Positions 1-6,205 of a stretch of 32,346 nucleotides of DNA are shown here, in pieces. Source of the stretch: Verrucomicrobiales bacterium. Lineage in GTDB: Bacteria > Verrucomicrobiota > Verrucomicrobiia > Verrucomicrobiales > DEV007. The stretch is taken from NCBI GenBank assembly GCA_024638765.1, contig JAHEJT010000042.1, forward strand, positions 1 through 32,346, in the 5' to 3' direction. The notes beneath the pieces are model-generated. The model searched no databases. It was not told the origin of the DNA and saw nothing but the letters and a program-made list of their open reading frames with translations. Position numbers and translations under genes: made by a program. Numbering within the stretch: position 1 is the first letter of the stretch; each line of letters starts with the position of its first letter.

Positions 1-726
1 GGCGCAAACTCCACCGGGGATATCCCACCAAAACTGTTGGAAGCTTACGAAGCCAACCTCGCCGCCATGTGCGCCGAAACCGGGAGCAAAACCCCATTCG
101 CCGCCCTGCCTGAAACCGACCGTGTCCTCGCCGCAACCCTCATCCAGCGCGACGCCTTCGCCCTCGCCAACTCTCTTGAAAACCTCGCCGGGAAAGGAAT
201 CGCCCAGGTCGTGTTCGGCATCGGCGTGGTCGGCATGGCGATCTCCAGCATCATCATTCTCATGCTCATCAACGGATTTGCCGTCTGCGAGATGGCGGGC
301 CGCCCCTCCGCCGGCTGGCTCTACCGTCTCGGCTGTCTTCTGCCGGGCCTCTCCGGCGCCTTCGGCGCGCTCTTCCTCTGGTCCGGCAACGCCAAGTTTT
401 ACCTGGCCGTCCCCACAAGCCGCTTCGGCATGGTCCTCCTCCCCATCGCTTACATCGCCTTCTTCTGCCTCATGAATAACCGCCGCCTCCTGGGCCAGGC
501 CTTGCCCGCCGGAAACACCCGGCTCGCCTGGAACTTCCTCATGGGTATCGCCATCCTCCTCGCCCTCGCCGGTGCCGCCATCTCCGTCCTCAACGACACC
601 GCCCAAATTCCCGGGACCACTCTCTACGTCCGCCACCTCGCCCTCGCCCTCGTCGCCCTCCTCCTGCTCGCCGCCATCCTCGTCCATTTCACCCGAAGAA
701 AAAACCACCCGACACCTGACACCTGA
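1..726 (+). CDS. NRAMP-like membrane transporter, C-terminal part (5' end outside window)
   Basis: The frame is open from base 1, so this is the 3' part of a longer gene; a TTG at 37 is only an internal codon. The visible 241 residues start with a soluble stretch and continue with about four hydrophobic segments (near window-protein residues 65-90, 105-130, 140-160 and 185-235), ending in a basic tail. The pattern of an ISSIIILMLINGF helix, a LPIAYIAFF helix followed by NNRRLLG, and a WNFLMG helix resembles the end of NRAMP-like divalent-metal transporters found in planctomycetes and verrucomicrobia. That assignment comes from memory of the family, not a search; another polytopic family is possible. 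The stop codon (724-726) lies inside a 7-bp tandem repeat, so the last codons come from repeat DNA. Confidence 0.6.
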   Translation, partial: GANSTGDIPPKLLEAYEANLAAMCAETGSKTPFAALPETDRVLAATLIQRDAFALANSLENLAGKGIAQVVFGIGVVGMAISSIIILMLINGFAVCEMAGRPSAGWLYRLGCLLPGLSGAFGALFLWSGNAKFYLAVPTSRFGMVLLPIAYIAFFCLMNNRRLLGQALPAGNTRLAWNFLMGIAILLALAGAAISVLNDTAQIPGTTLYVRHLALALVALLLLAAILVHFTRRKNHPTPDT

Positions 727-955
727 CACCTGACACCTGACACTAGACATCCGATACCTGATTGATGATTGCCGAATGGTGATTGTCGATTTTCGAAGTC
801 CGGACTTCACCCTTCAAAAATCAGCAATCATCCATCGTCAATCCGCGCCGTCCCCCCCGACACCTGACGCCCGACACTCGTGACTCGACACTCGTCACCC
901 GAACTCGCCATCCGACAACTGAGAACTGATAACCCGGCGCGAAGCGCCGCCCCCC
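711..955. repeat. 7-bp periodic spacer: heptad repeats ending in a GC hairpin
   Basis: Read in sevens from 711, the unit GACACCT occurs four times exactly, then GACACTA, GACATCC and GATACCT, then a GATTGxx series (760-794), then units ending in TC up to 843. After a one-base phase shift near 858 the heptads resume (GACACCT, GACACTC twice, GTCACCC) and run through ACAACTG, AGAACTG and ATAACCC into the hairpin CGGCGC-GAA-GCGCCG (935-949). ATG of the next gene follows at 956. The array starts inside the preceding CDS. It resembles the heptameric STRR repeats of cyanobacteria in style, not in sequence. No Shine-Dalgarno sequence is visible before the ATG. Confidence 0.75.
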
Positions 956-2119
956 ATGCAACGCAGCACCGACCGCATCCTCACCACCCACGTCGGCAGC
1001 CTCGCCCGGCCCCCACACCAACTTGAACTTCTCTTCGCCAAAGAACGCGACGAGCAGTACGACACGGACGAATTCGAGGCCTCCACCCGCGAAGCGGTGG
1101 CCGATATCGTCGCACGCCAGGCCAAGACCGGCATCGACATCGTCAACGACGGCGAACAAAGCAAGTCCAGCTTCCTCACCTACATCGCGGAACGCCTCCA
1201 GGGATTCTCCCCGCGCGAGGAGGAGGGAGAAGATCTCTGGACCGAATCCCGCGAAACCATCGCCTTTCCCGAATTCTACGAAGCCCACCGCCGCCTCCGC
1301 GAGGGCCTCGTCGCCCAGCCCGTCAAGCTCGCCTGCACCGGTCCCGTCACCTACTCCGGGCACGAATTTCTGCAGCGCGACATCGCCAACGTCAAAGCCG
1401 CCGCCGCGGCAGAGGACATCGAGGAGGTCTTTATGACCGCCGTCTCGCCCTCCGACGTCGAGGGTCAGCAGGCTAACCGGTTCTACGCCTCCGATGAGGA
1501 ATACCTCTACGCCATCGCCGATGCCATGCACGAGGAATACCAGGCTATCGTCGATTCCGGTCTGCTGCTCCAGATCGACGACCCGCGCCTGCTGACCTAT
1601 TACATCTCCCGCCCCGAACTCACCGTCGACGAATGCCGCAAGTGGGCCGGGCTCAGAGTCGAAGCACTCAACCACGCCCTCAAAGGCCTCCCCGAGGATC
1701 GCATCCGTTTCCACACCTGTTACGGCATCAACATTGGACCCCGCGTCCACGAAATGAACCTCGCCGACATCGTCGATATCATGCTCAAGGTTAACGCCGG
1801 GGCGTATTCCTTCGAGGCCGGCAACCCGCGCCACGAACACGAGTGGAAAGTCTGGGAACACGTGGTGGTCCCCGAGGGCAAAACCCTTATCCCCGGTGTC
1901 ATTTCCCATTCCACCCCTCTCGTCGAACACCCCGAACTCATCGCCCAGCGTCTCGTCCGCTTCGCCCGGACCGTCGGCAAGGAAAATGTCATCGGCGGCA
2001 GCGATTGCGGCTTCGCCTCCTTCGCCGCCACCGAACAGGAAATCCATCCCTCCATCGTCTGGGCCAAATTCTCCAACCTCGCCGAAGGCGCCCGCATCGC
2101 GTCGAAGGAACTCTGGTGA
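956..2119 (+). CDS. Cobalamin-independent methionine synthase II (MetE C-domain) family methyltransferase
   Basis: 387 residues, the size of stand-alone MetE catalytic-domain homologues (YxjG/YxjH type) rather than the roughly 750-residue two-domain MetE. The N-terminus (TTHVGSLARP) is the family's usual start. The zinc site is complete: H253 and C255 in RFHTCYG, E287 in SFEAGN and C351 in GGSDCGF, matching the His-x-Cys, Glu and Cys ligands of MetE. Zinc in this fold activates a thiol for methyl or alkyl transfer. The protein is probably cytosolic; the natural acceptor (homocysteine, another thiol, or an alkyl-CoM-like substrate) cannot be read from the sequence. The ATG at 956 comes six bases after a GC hairpin and lacks a recognisable ribosome-binding site. 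The next gene, 270 bp on, is a dehydrogenase whose start is set up the same way. Confidence 0.85.
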   Translation: MQRSTDRILTTHVGSLARPPHQLELLFAKERDEQYDTDEFEASTREAVADIVARQAKTGIDIVNDGEQSKSSFLTYIAERLQGFSPREEEGEDLWTESRETIAFPEFYEAHRRLREGLVAQPVKLACTGPVTYSGHEFLQRDIANVKAAAAAEDIEEVFMTAVSPSDVEGQQANRFYASDEEYLYAIADAMHEEYQAIVDSGLLLQIDDPRLLTYYISRPELTVDECRKWAGLRVEALNHALKGLPEDRIRFHTCYGINIGPRVHEMNLADIVDIMLKVNAGAYSFEAGNPRHEHEWKVWEHVVVPEGKTLIPGVISHSTPLVEHPELIAQRLVRFARTVGKENVIGGSDCGFASFAATEQEIHPSIVWAKFSNLAEGARIASKELW

Positions 2120-2388
2120 CGCGCCGTCGGCGCGGGTTATCAGTTATCAGATCCTCGCCATTCATCGACCGGTGAATATCCACGCAGGGAACGGCTGCTT
2201 CCTCCGCCCCAAAAGGGCTCGTTCCCTGTGTTCAATGTTGAATCTTCGATGGTTCCCGCTACCTTCCATCCAAAGAACAGTCCGCTACCTCCCCCCCATA
2301 CTCCACCACTCCACCACTCCATCCCGCCGGCCGTCCCTCCCTGGCATCCAATAACTGTTAACTGATAACCCGGCGCGGAGCGCCGCCC
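2120..2388. repeat. Heptad-repeat spacer with inverted and direct copies of the AACTGATAACCC-hairpin module
   Basis: Directly after the preceding stop, 2121-2150 is an inverted copy of the module that precedes position 956: a GCGCC/GGCGC hairpin followed by GGGTTATC and AGTTATC heptads. Poorly conserved heptads follow (GTTCAAT, GTTGAAT, then CCACCACT octads near 2298-2320). The spacer closes at 2351-2385 with ATAACTG, TTAACTG, ATAACCC and the hairpin CGGCGC-GGA-GCGCCG (2371-2385), three bases before the ATG at 2389. No open reading frame here looks coding. Confidence 0.7.
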
Positions 2389-3267
2389 ATGTTCAACTCC
2401 AAGCCCCAGAAATCCGGCGTCATCGGCCTCGGCATCATCGGAACCCGCATTGCCGAGGTCCTGCGCTCCGCCGGAGTCCACGTCTACGTCTGGAGCCGCA
2501 CTCCCAAATCGGAACCCAACTTCCTCAGCGCTCCCTCCGCCGTGACCGGTCTCGCAGAACTCGTGCAGATCTTCGTCCGCAACGGGGAAGATCTTCTCGA
2601 AGTCGTCGGCGAAATGAAGGGCGCCCTCACGAAGAAACACATCGTGCTCAATCATTCCACCGTCTCGCTCGACGCCACCCGCCGGGCGGCGGATCTCGTC
2701 GCGGAAAGCGAAGCCGGATTCCTGGATGCCCCTTTCACCGGAAGCAAAGACGCCGCCGCCGATGGGAACCTCGTTTACTATGTCTCCGGAAGCTCGACCG
2801 TGCTCGCCAAGGCGCGTCCCCTGCTCGAACTCAGCAGCCGGGAAATCCTCCACGTCAGCGATACCCCCGGAGACGCCACCGTGCTCAAGATTGCCACCAA
2901 TATGATTTCGGCTGCCACCGTCGAGGTCCTCGCAGAATCTCTGGCTGTCACCCGCGCCCACGGCATTGCCGGCGAAAAATTCGCAGAAGCGCTCCTGCTC
3001 AATGCCTGCAATTCGCCTCTCATCGATATGAAACTTTCCTCCGTGCTCGCAGAGGATTTTTCGCCCCATTTCTCCCTGAAAAACATGTTTAAGGACGCTC
3101 AGTTTGCCTTGGAACTGGCCAACAACGCCGGGATCGAGCTCCCCGCCCTCTCCACCACCGCCGGCATTATGTTCAACGCCATCCGCAACGGCCGCGGCGA
3201 TGACGATTACTCCGTGATCGCCGCCGATTACGATGCCCGCGCGGCCGGCGATAAATCGCCGGAGTGA
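2389..3267 (+). CDS. NAD(P)-dependent 3-hydroxyisobutyrate dehydrogenase-family oxidoreductase
   Basis: 292 residues, normal for beta-hydroxyacid dehydrogenases. The N-terminal Rossmann motif is GLGIIG (about residues 13-18). The substrate-binding signature DAPFTGSKDAA is present, with the usual DAPVSGG pattern altered to PFTGSK. K167, in ATVLKIATNM, is at the position of the family's catalytic lysine. FSLKNMFKDAQFAL near residue 225 is the usual C-terminal cofactor-side helix. The family oxidises or reduces small hydroxy acids or semialdehydes in the cytosol. The altered substrate loop resembles the glyoxylate/succinic-semialdehyde reductase branch, which is inference. The ATG lies three bases after a GC hairpin; an upstream start is excluded by the repeat DNA. 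Confidence 0.85.
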   Translation: MFNSKPQKSGVIGLGIIGTRIAEVLRSAGVHVYVWSRTPKSEPNFLSAPSAVTGLAELVQIFVRNGEDLLEVVGEMKGALTKKHIVLNHSTVSLDATRRAADLVAESEAGFLDAPFTGSKDAAADGNLVYYVSGSSTVLAKARPLLELSSREILHVSDTPGDATVLKIATNMISAATVEVLAESLAVTRAHGIAGEKFAEALLLNACNSPLIDMKLSSVLAEDFSPHFSLKNMFKDAQFALELANNAGIELPALSTTAGIMFNAIRNGRGDDDYSVIAADYDARAAGDKSPE

Positions 3268-3416
3268 CCGGTGTTCAGGTTCCAGGTTCGAGATCAGTCT
3301 TATCGGTCGGATCGATCTGCAAGATCCGGAACCCTGACACTCCTTCATCCTTCATCCTTCATCCTTCATCCTTCATCCTTCGTCCTTCATCCTTCGTCCT
3401 TCATCCTTCGTAAGCC
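3268..3416. repeat. Heptad-repeat spacer dominated by CTTCATC units
   Basis: After loosely related heptads (GTTCAGG, TTCCAGG, TTCGAGA) the sequence becomes an exact array of CTTCATC, with CTTCGTC variants, from about 3346 to 3411. It runs directly into the GTG start of the next gene at 3417 (AGCCGTG is the last in-phase unit). There is no Shine-Dalgarno sequence between repeat and start codon. Confidence 0.8.
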
Positions 3417-4340
3417 GTGCCCCTCGCCGACCTCAGCGCCCACGTCAAGATCCGCCTCACGGGCGCGGATCGCGTCCGCTATCTCAACGGCCAGTGCACC
3501 AACGATGTCACGCAACTCGCAGCCGGAGATTCCCTCTACGCCTGCGTCACCAACGCCAAGGGAAAATTCGAGGCTGATATCACCATTGCCGCACTCGAAG
3601 ACGACGCCCTTCTCGTCGATGCCGCCGCCTCCCTGCGCGAGGATCTCCTGCCCCGGCTCGATAAATACCTCATCGCGGACGATTGCAAACTCACCGATCT
3701 TACCGATGACCTCTGCCTCTTCCACCTCTTCGGTCCCGGGAGTCTCGAAAAAGCGCGCGATCTCAAACCTGCCATTCCCGGCCTCGTGGTGATCGCGAAT
3801 GCCGGCCGCTTCCTCCAGGGTGGCGCCGATCTCATCGCGCCGGCCGGCGAACGCGACGCCCTCTGTAAGCACTTGCCCGCTCCCGTCGGCGAAACTGATC
3901 TCAATACCCTGCGCATTTCTCTCGGCATTCCGGCGTGGGGCGCCGAACTCACGCCGGATCGGCTTCCACCGGAAGCGGGCGCCGCTTTCCTCGCGCGCGC
4001 CGTCAGTTACACCAAGGGTTGTTACGTCGGCCAGGAAATCATTTCCCGAATGAAAAGCGCCGGCAAAACCAACCGGCAACTCGTCCTCCTGGTCGCCGAA
4101 GATTCGACCACAGCCTCACTTTCGTCAAATCCGCTCCAACCCGGCCAAGCCCTGTATTCGTCGGACCAGAATGAAATCGGCGCCCTCACGTCGACTTCCT
4201 TCGATCCCATTCTCGAACGGCCCATCGCCCTCGCTTTCGTCAAGCCCGCCTTCGCCGATCCCGGCACCGAACTCCAAGCCGCTCCCGGCGCCACCCCCCT
4301 GACAGTCCACACCCCGCCCCTCCACCAGCCCTCAATGTGA
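3417..4340 (+). CDS. ygfZ: YgfZ/GcvT-like folate-binding protein (iron-sulfur cluster maintenance)
   Basis: 307 residues, with the T-protein-like fold inferred from an N-terminal DRVRYLNGQCTNDV segment and the diagnostic YgfZ motif KGCYVGQE, whose invariant cysteine is C202. YgfZ proteins bind tetrahydrofolate and support maturation or repair of Fe-S proteins such as MiaB; they lack glycine-cleavage activity of their own. The conserved R-K-x-x-G-K-T-N-R region follows (about residues 208-217). GTG at 3417 is the best start because the upstream sequence is tandem heptad DNA and translation reaches the conserved N-terminus within about ten residues. It shares orientation with the oxidoreductase upstream, and a hairpin one base after the stop may end the transcript. 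Confidence 0.85.
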   Translation: MPLADLSAHVKIRLTGADRVRYLNGQCTNDVTQLAAGDSLYACVTNAKGKFEADITIAALEDDALLVDAAASLREDLLPRLDKYLIADDCKLTDLTDDLCLFHLFGPGSLEKARDLKPAIPGLVVIANAGRFLQGGADLIAPAGERDALCKHLPAPVGETDLNTLRISLGIPAWGAELTPDRLPPEAGAAFLARAVSYTKGCYVGQEIISRMKSAGKTNRQLVLLVAEDSTTASLSSNPLQPGQALYSSDQNEIGALTSTSFDPILERPIALAFVKPAFADPGTELQAAPGATPLTVHTPPLHQPSM

Positions 4341-4360
4341 CACAGGCATCCCTGCCTGTG
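4341..4360 (+). terminator. Stem-loop directly after ygfZ stop
   Basis: CACAGGCA, a four-base TCCC loop and TGCCTGTG form a perfect 8-bp stem starting one base after the TGA. There is no T-tract, so it could be a processing or REP-type hairpin rather than a true intrinsic terminator. Confidence 0.45.
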
Positions 4361-4380
4361 ATCCAAACCACCAGCGCCAC

Positions 4381-4449
4381 TTCCCCTCAATTTTCCATCT
4401 CCCATCTTCCATCTTCCATCTTCCATCTCCCATCCCCGCTTGCGGGGAT
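4381..4449. repeat. TCCATCT heptad array plus palindrome
   Basis: About six TCCATCT/CCCATCT heptads (roughly 4393-4434) run into the inverted repeat ATCCCCGC-TT-GCGGGGAT (4432-4449). This is the same architecture, heptads then a GC hairpin, as the other spacers in this block, but here the hairpin lies about 50 bp from the next ATG. Confidence 0.65.
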
Positions 4450-4498
4450 TGCGCACATTTCCCTTGCGATAGGCAGGAAAACTTAACATTAATGAACT

Positions 4499-5308
4499 AT
4501 GAAATTCCTGGCCGCACCCAGCTTCGCTCCCCGGATCGCTCTTCTCTCCGCCCTCACTCTTCTGGCCGCCCCCGCATCCAGCCTCCGCGCCCAGGAAGCC
4601 GAAGAAACGGAGCCTTCTCCCGTGGAAGACACCGTCCTCCTCAAGATCGATTTGAATGATAAGACCCGCAGCGTGCTCATCCGTCTCGCCTCGGCCGAAG
4701 CCCCGCAAACCACCGCCAATTTCCTCAAGCTCGTCAGCGAAGAATTTTACGATGGCCTCGCCTTCCACCGTGTCATTAGGGATTACCTCGTCCAGACCGG
4801 AGATCCTTACTCGCGCAACGAATCCCAAAAGCATCTCTGGGGGACCGGCAGCCCGGGATACACCGTCCCCTCCGAGATCGGCCTTCCCCACCGCCGCGGC
4901 AGTGTCGGCATGGCGCGCCTGCGCAATCCTTCCAACTCCAAGAAAGCCTCCAGCGGAAGCCAATTCTACATCATGCTTCGTGACGCGCCGGAACTCGACG
5001 CCGAGTACACCGTATTCGGCGAGGTCGTCGATGGTCTCGAGGTGCTCGACGAAATGGCGTCCACTCTCGTGGACAGCAACGACAACCCCGTCGGACGCAT
5101 CGAGATAAAAACCGCCAAGCTCGGCGGTCCCGGCATCATGGATTCCATTCCCAATCCCATCGCCGCCATTCCCAACCCCCTCAAAATGTTTGGGAAAGAT
5201 GATGACACCGCGCCCGCGCCGCAACCGGCCTCGCCTCGCAAGAGAAAGACCCGCAAGAGCGATGCCGAAAAAGGCGCCCTCACCCGCTTCATCGAGCGCG
5301 TCTGGTAA
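4499..5308 (+). CDS. Exported cyclophilin-type peptidyl-prolyl cis-trans isomerase
   Basis: 269 residues. Residues 1-31 form a signal peptide (basic MKF start, hydrophobic core, cleavage near SLRA-Q), so the enzyme probably acts outside the inner membrane. The cyclophilin domain covers about residues 45-205: the active-site FHRV motif with R91, QTGDP at 99-103, GMARL and the SGSQFYIML strand. It should catalyse proline isomerisation during folding of exported proteins. The C-terminal 50 residues are an unusual extension, Pro/Asn-rich then strongly basic (RKRKTRK), absent from minimal cyclophilins. An AT-rich stretch (ACTTAACATTAATG) lies just before the ATG. Confidence 0.88.
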   Translation: MKFLAAPSFAPRIALLSALTLLAAPASSLRAQEAEETEPSPVEDTVLLKIDLNDKTRSVLIRLASAEAPQTTANFLKLVSEEFYDGLAFHRVIRDYLVQTGDPYSRNESQKHLWGTGSPGYTVPSEIGLPHRRGSVGMARLRNPSNSKKASSGSQFYIMLRDAPELDAEYTVFGEVVDGLEVLDEMASTLVDSNDNPVGRIEIKTAKLGGPGIMDSIPNPIAAIPNPLKMFGKDDDTAPAPQPASPRKRKTRKSDAEKGALTRFIERVW

Positions 5309-5526
5309 GCGCGAGCAGCAGCCCGTGTGACGGGTGACAACCCCTCCCTGGGAACACATCTCCACGAAAAACCGGCGCGAAACACGTGCGGACGCACGCG
5401 CCATAGCCCGGATTTGCACCCGCCGGCTGCCCTCCTTTCTCTCGCCTCACCGGCCTCCCGCATGTGAACAACTTCCCCCCTGCCGCCCTCTCATCGGGGA
5501 AAAAACAGTATTTCCGCGATAATTCC

Positions 5527-5555
5527 TTGCTTTGGGCTCACGGTTCCCTTACGAA
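5527..5555 (+). promoter_or_regulatory. Possible sigma-70 promoter of the HU-like gene
   Basis: TTGCTT (5527-5532) and TACGAA (5550-5555) are spaced by 17 bp and end about 25 bp before the ATG at 5580. The -10 match is weak. The rest of the 5309-5526 spacer shows no gene and no clear repeat. Confidence 0.3.
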
Positions 5556-5579
5556 TCGCGGCAACCAAGACCTTTATTT

Positions 5580-5897
5580 ATGGCTACAAAGAAACCAGCA
5601 ACCAAAAGCGAAATCCTGAACAATATCTCGGACAACACCGGCCTTTCCCGCAAGGAGGTCTCTTCCGTGCTCGATTCCCTCTCCACTGAAATCAAGAGGG
5701 GTGTCGGCAGGCGCGGACCAGGGGCCTTCACGATACCGGGCCTGTGTAAAATCGTGGTGCAGCGCAAACCTGCGACCAAAGCCGCGACGCGTCCTAACCC
5801 CTTCAAACCCGGCGAAATGATGCAAGTCAAAGCCAAGCCGGCCCGCAACGTCGTGAAAATCCGTCCGCTCAAGAATCTCAAGGACATGGTTTCCTGA
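5580..5897 (+). CDS. HU/IHF-family DNA-binding protein
   Basis: 105 residues from ATG 5580 (MATKKPATKSEIL); a longer frame from 5532 exists, but its extension does not match the family. The order is that of HU: helical dimerisation region (residues 8-45, SEILNNISDNTG then RKEVSSVLDSL), beta region with GPGAFTIPGLCKI, and the DNA-binding arm containing NPFKPGEMM in place of the bacterial HU RNP motif, then VKIRPLKNLKDMV. This variant is typical of planctomycetes and verrucomicrobia. It is a chromosome-organising protein. It is monocistronic: a weak promoter lies upstream and a strong intrinsic terminator downstream. Confidence 0.9.
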   Translation: MATKKPATKSEILNNISDNTGLSRKEVSSVLDSLSTEIKRGVGRRGPGAFTIPGLCKIVVQRKPATKAATRPNPFKPGEMMQVKAKPARNVVKIRPLKNLKDMVS

Positions 5898-5931
5898 GCT
5901 GACCGGTTTTCCGAATCTAGTTTCAATCAAC

Positions 5932-5977
5932 AAAAAACCGCGCCGCCGGGCTTCACATCCCGCGGCGCGGTTTTTTT
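5932..5977 (+). terminator. Strong intrinsic terminator of the HU-like gene
   Basis: AAAAAACCGCGCCGC pairs with GCGGCGCGGTTTTTT (stem extended through CGGG/CCCG with one bulged base), with a loop of about eight bases and a run of seven T. The A-tract and T-tract make it potentially bidirectional. Confidence 0.9.
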
Positions 5978-6020
5978 GTACCCGCATCACGAGCCCTCAT
6001 CAGTCGTCTGCCAAATCAGG

Positions 6021-6183
6021 AATCGGAGAACGAGTCTCTCCCGATTCCATCGGGATCCTGCACGAACCGGGAGAGAAGTGAGCCCGCCCCCGGCGGTGAC
6101 GAACGATGCCGGTGGGCGGGCTCTTGGACCCTTCAGACGCAGAGGAGGGCGTCCGAAGGTAGACCCCTCGGGGCCTTGAGGGG
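6021..6183. other. Hairpin-rich spacer, possible structured RNA (unidentified)
   Basis: Four consecutive structures lie between convergent genes. First, CCCGAT at 6040-6045 can pair with ATCGGG (6049-6054), while the overlapping TCTCTCCCG (6035-6043) pairs perfectly with CGGGAGAGA (6068-6076), and AATCGG (6021-6026) can also pair with CCGATT: mutually exclusive folds. Second, a 15-bp stem (6080-6094 with 6108-6123, one bulged T) has a 13-base loop. Third, CCTTC-A-GACGC pairs with GCGTC-C-GAAGG (6130-6159). Fourth, CCCCTC pairs with GAGGGG (6164-6183) and could end the minus-strand htrA transcript. No known riboswitch, 6S, SRP or RNase P core was recognised, and the strand is undetermined. Confidence 0.4.
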
Positions 6184-6205
6184 AAACTGCTCAGCTCGAA
6201 ATTAC

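Noticed and set aside
821-2047. 408-codon minus-strand frame
   Set aside because: Antisense shadow of the MetE-like gene; its product has no domain and the plus frame keeps all zinc ligands.
2140-3348. 402-codon minus-strand frame
   Set aside because: Antisense shadow of the oxidoreductase gene plus heptad-repeat spacers.
3346-3411. CRISPR array
   Set aside because: Contiguous 7-bp units without spacers; no cas genes in the window.
4022-5419. 465-codon minus-strand frame
   Set aside because: Shadow of ygfZ and the cyclophilin; crosses a repeat spacer and has no family character.
6021-6183. Glycine riboswitch, 6S RNA, SRP RNA or RNase P RNA
   Set aside because: GGGAGAGA and CCGAAGG recall glycine-riboswitch words, but the CTCTCAGG counterpart and correct order are missing; the serial hairpins do not form a 6S, SRP or RNase P architecture.
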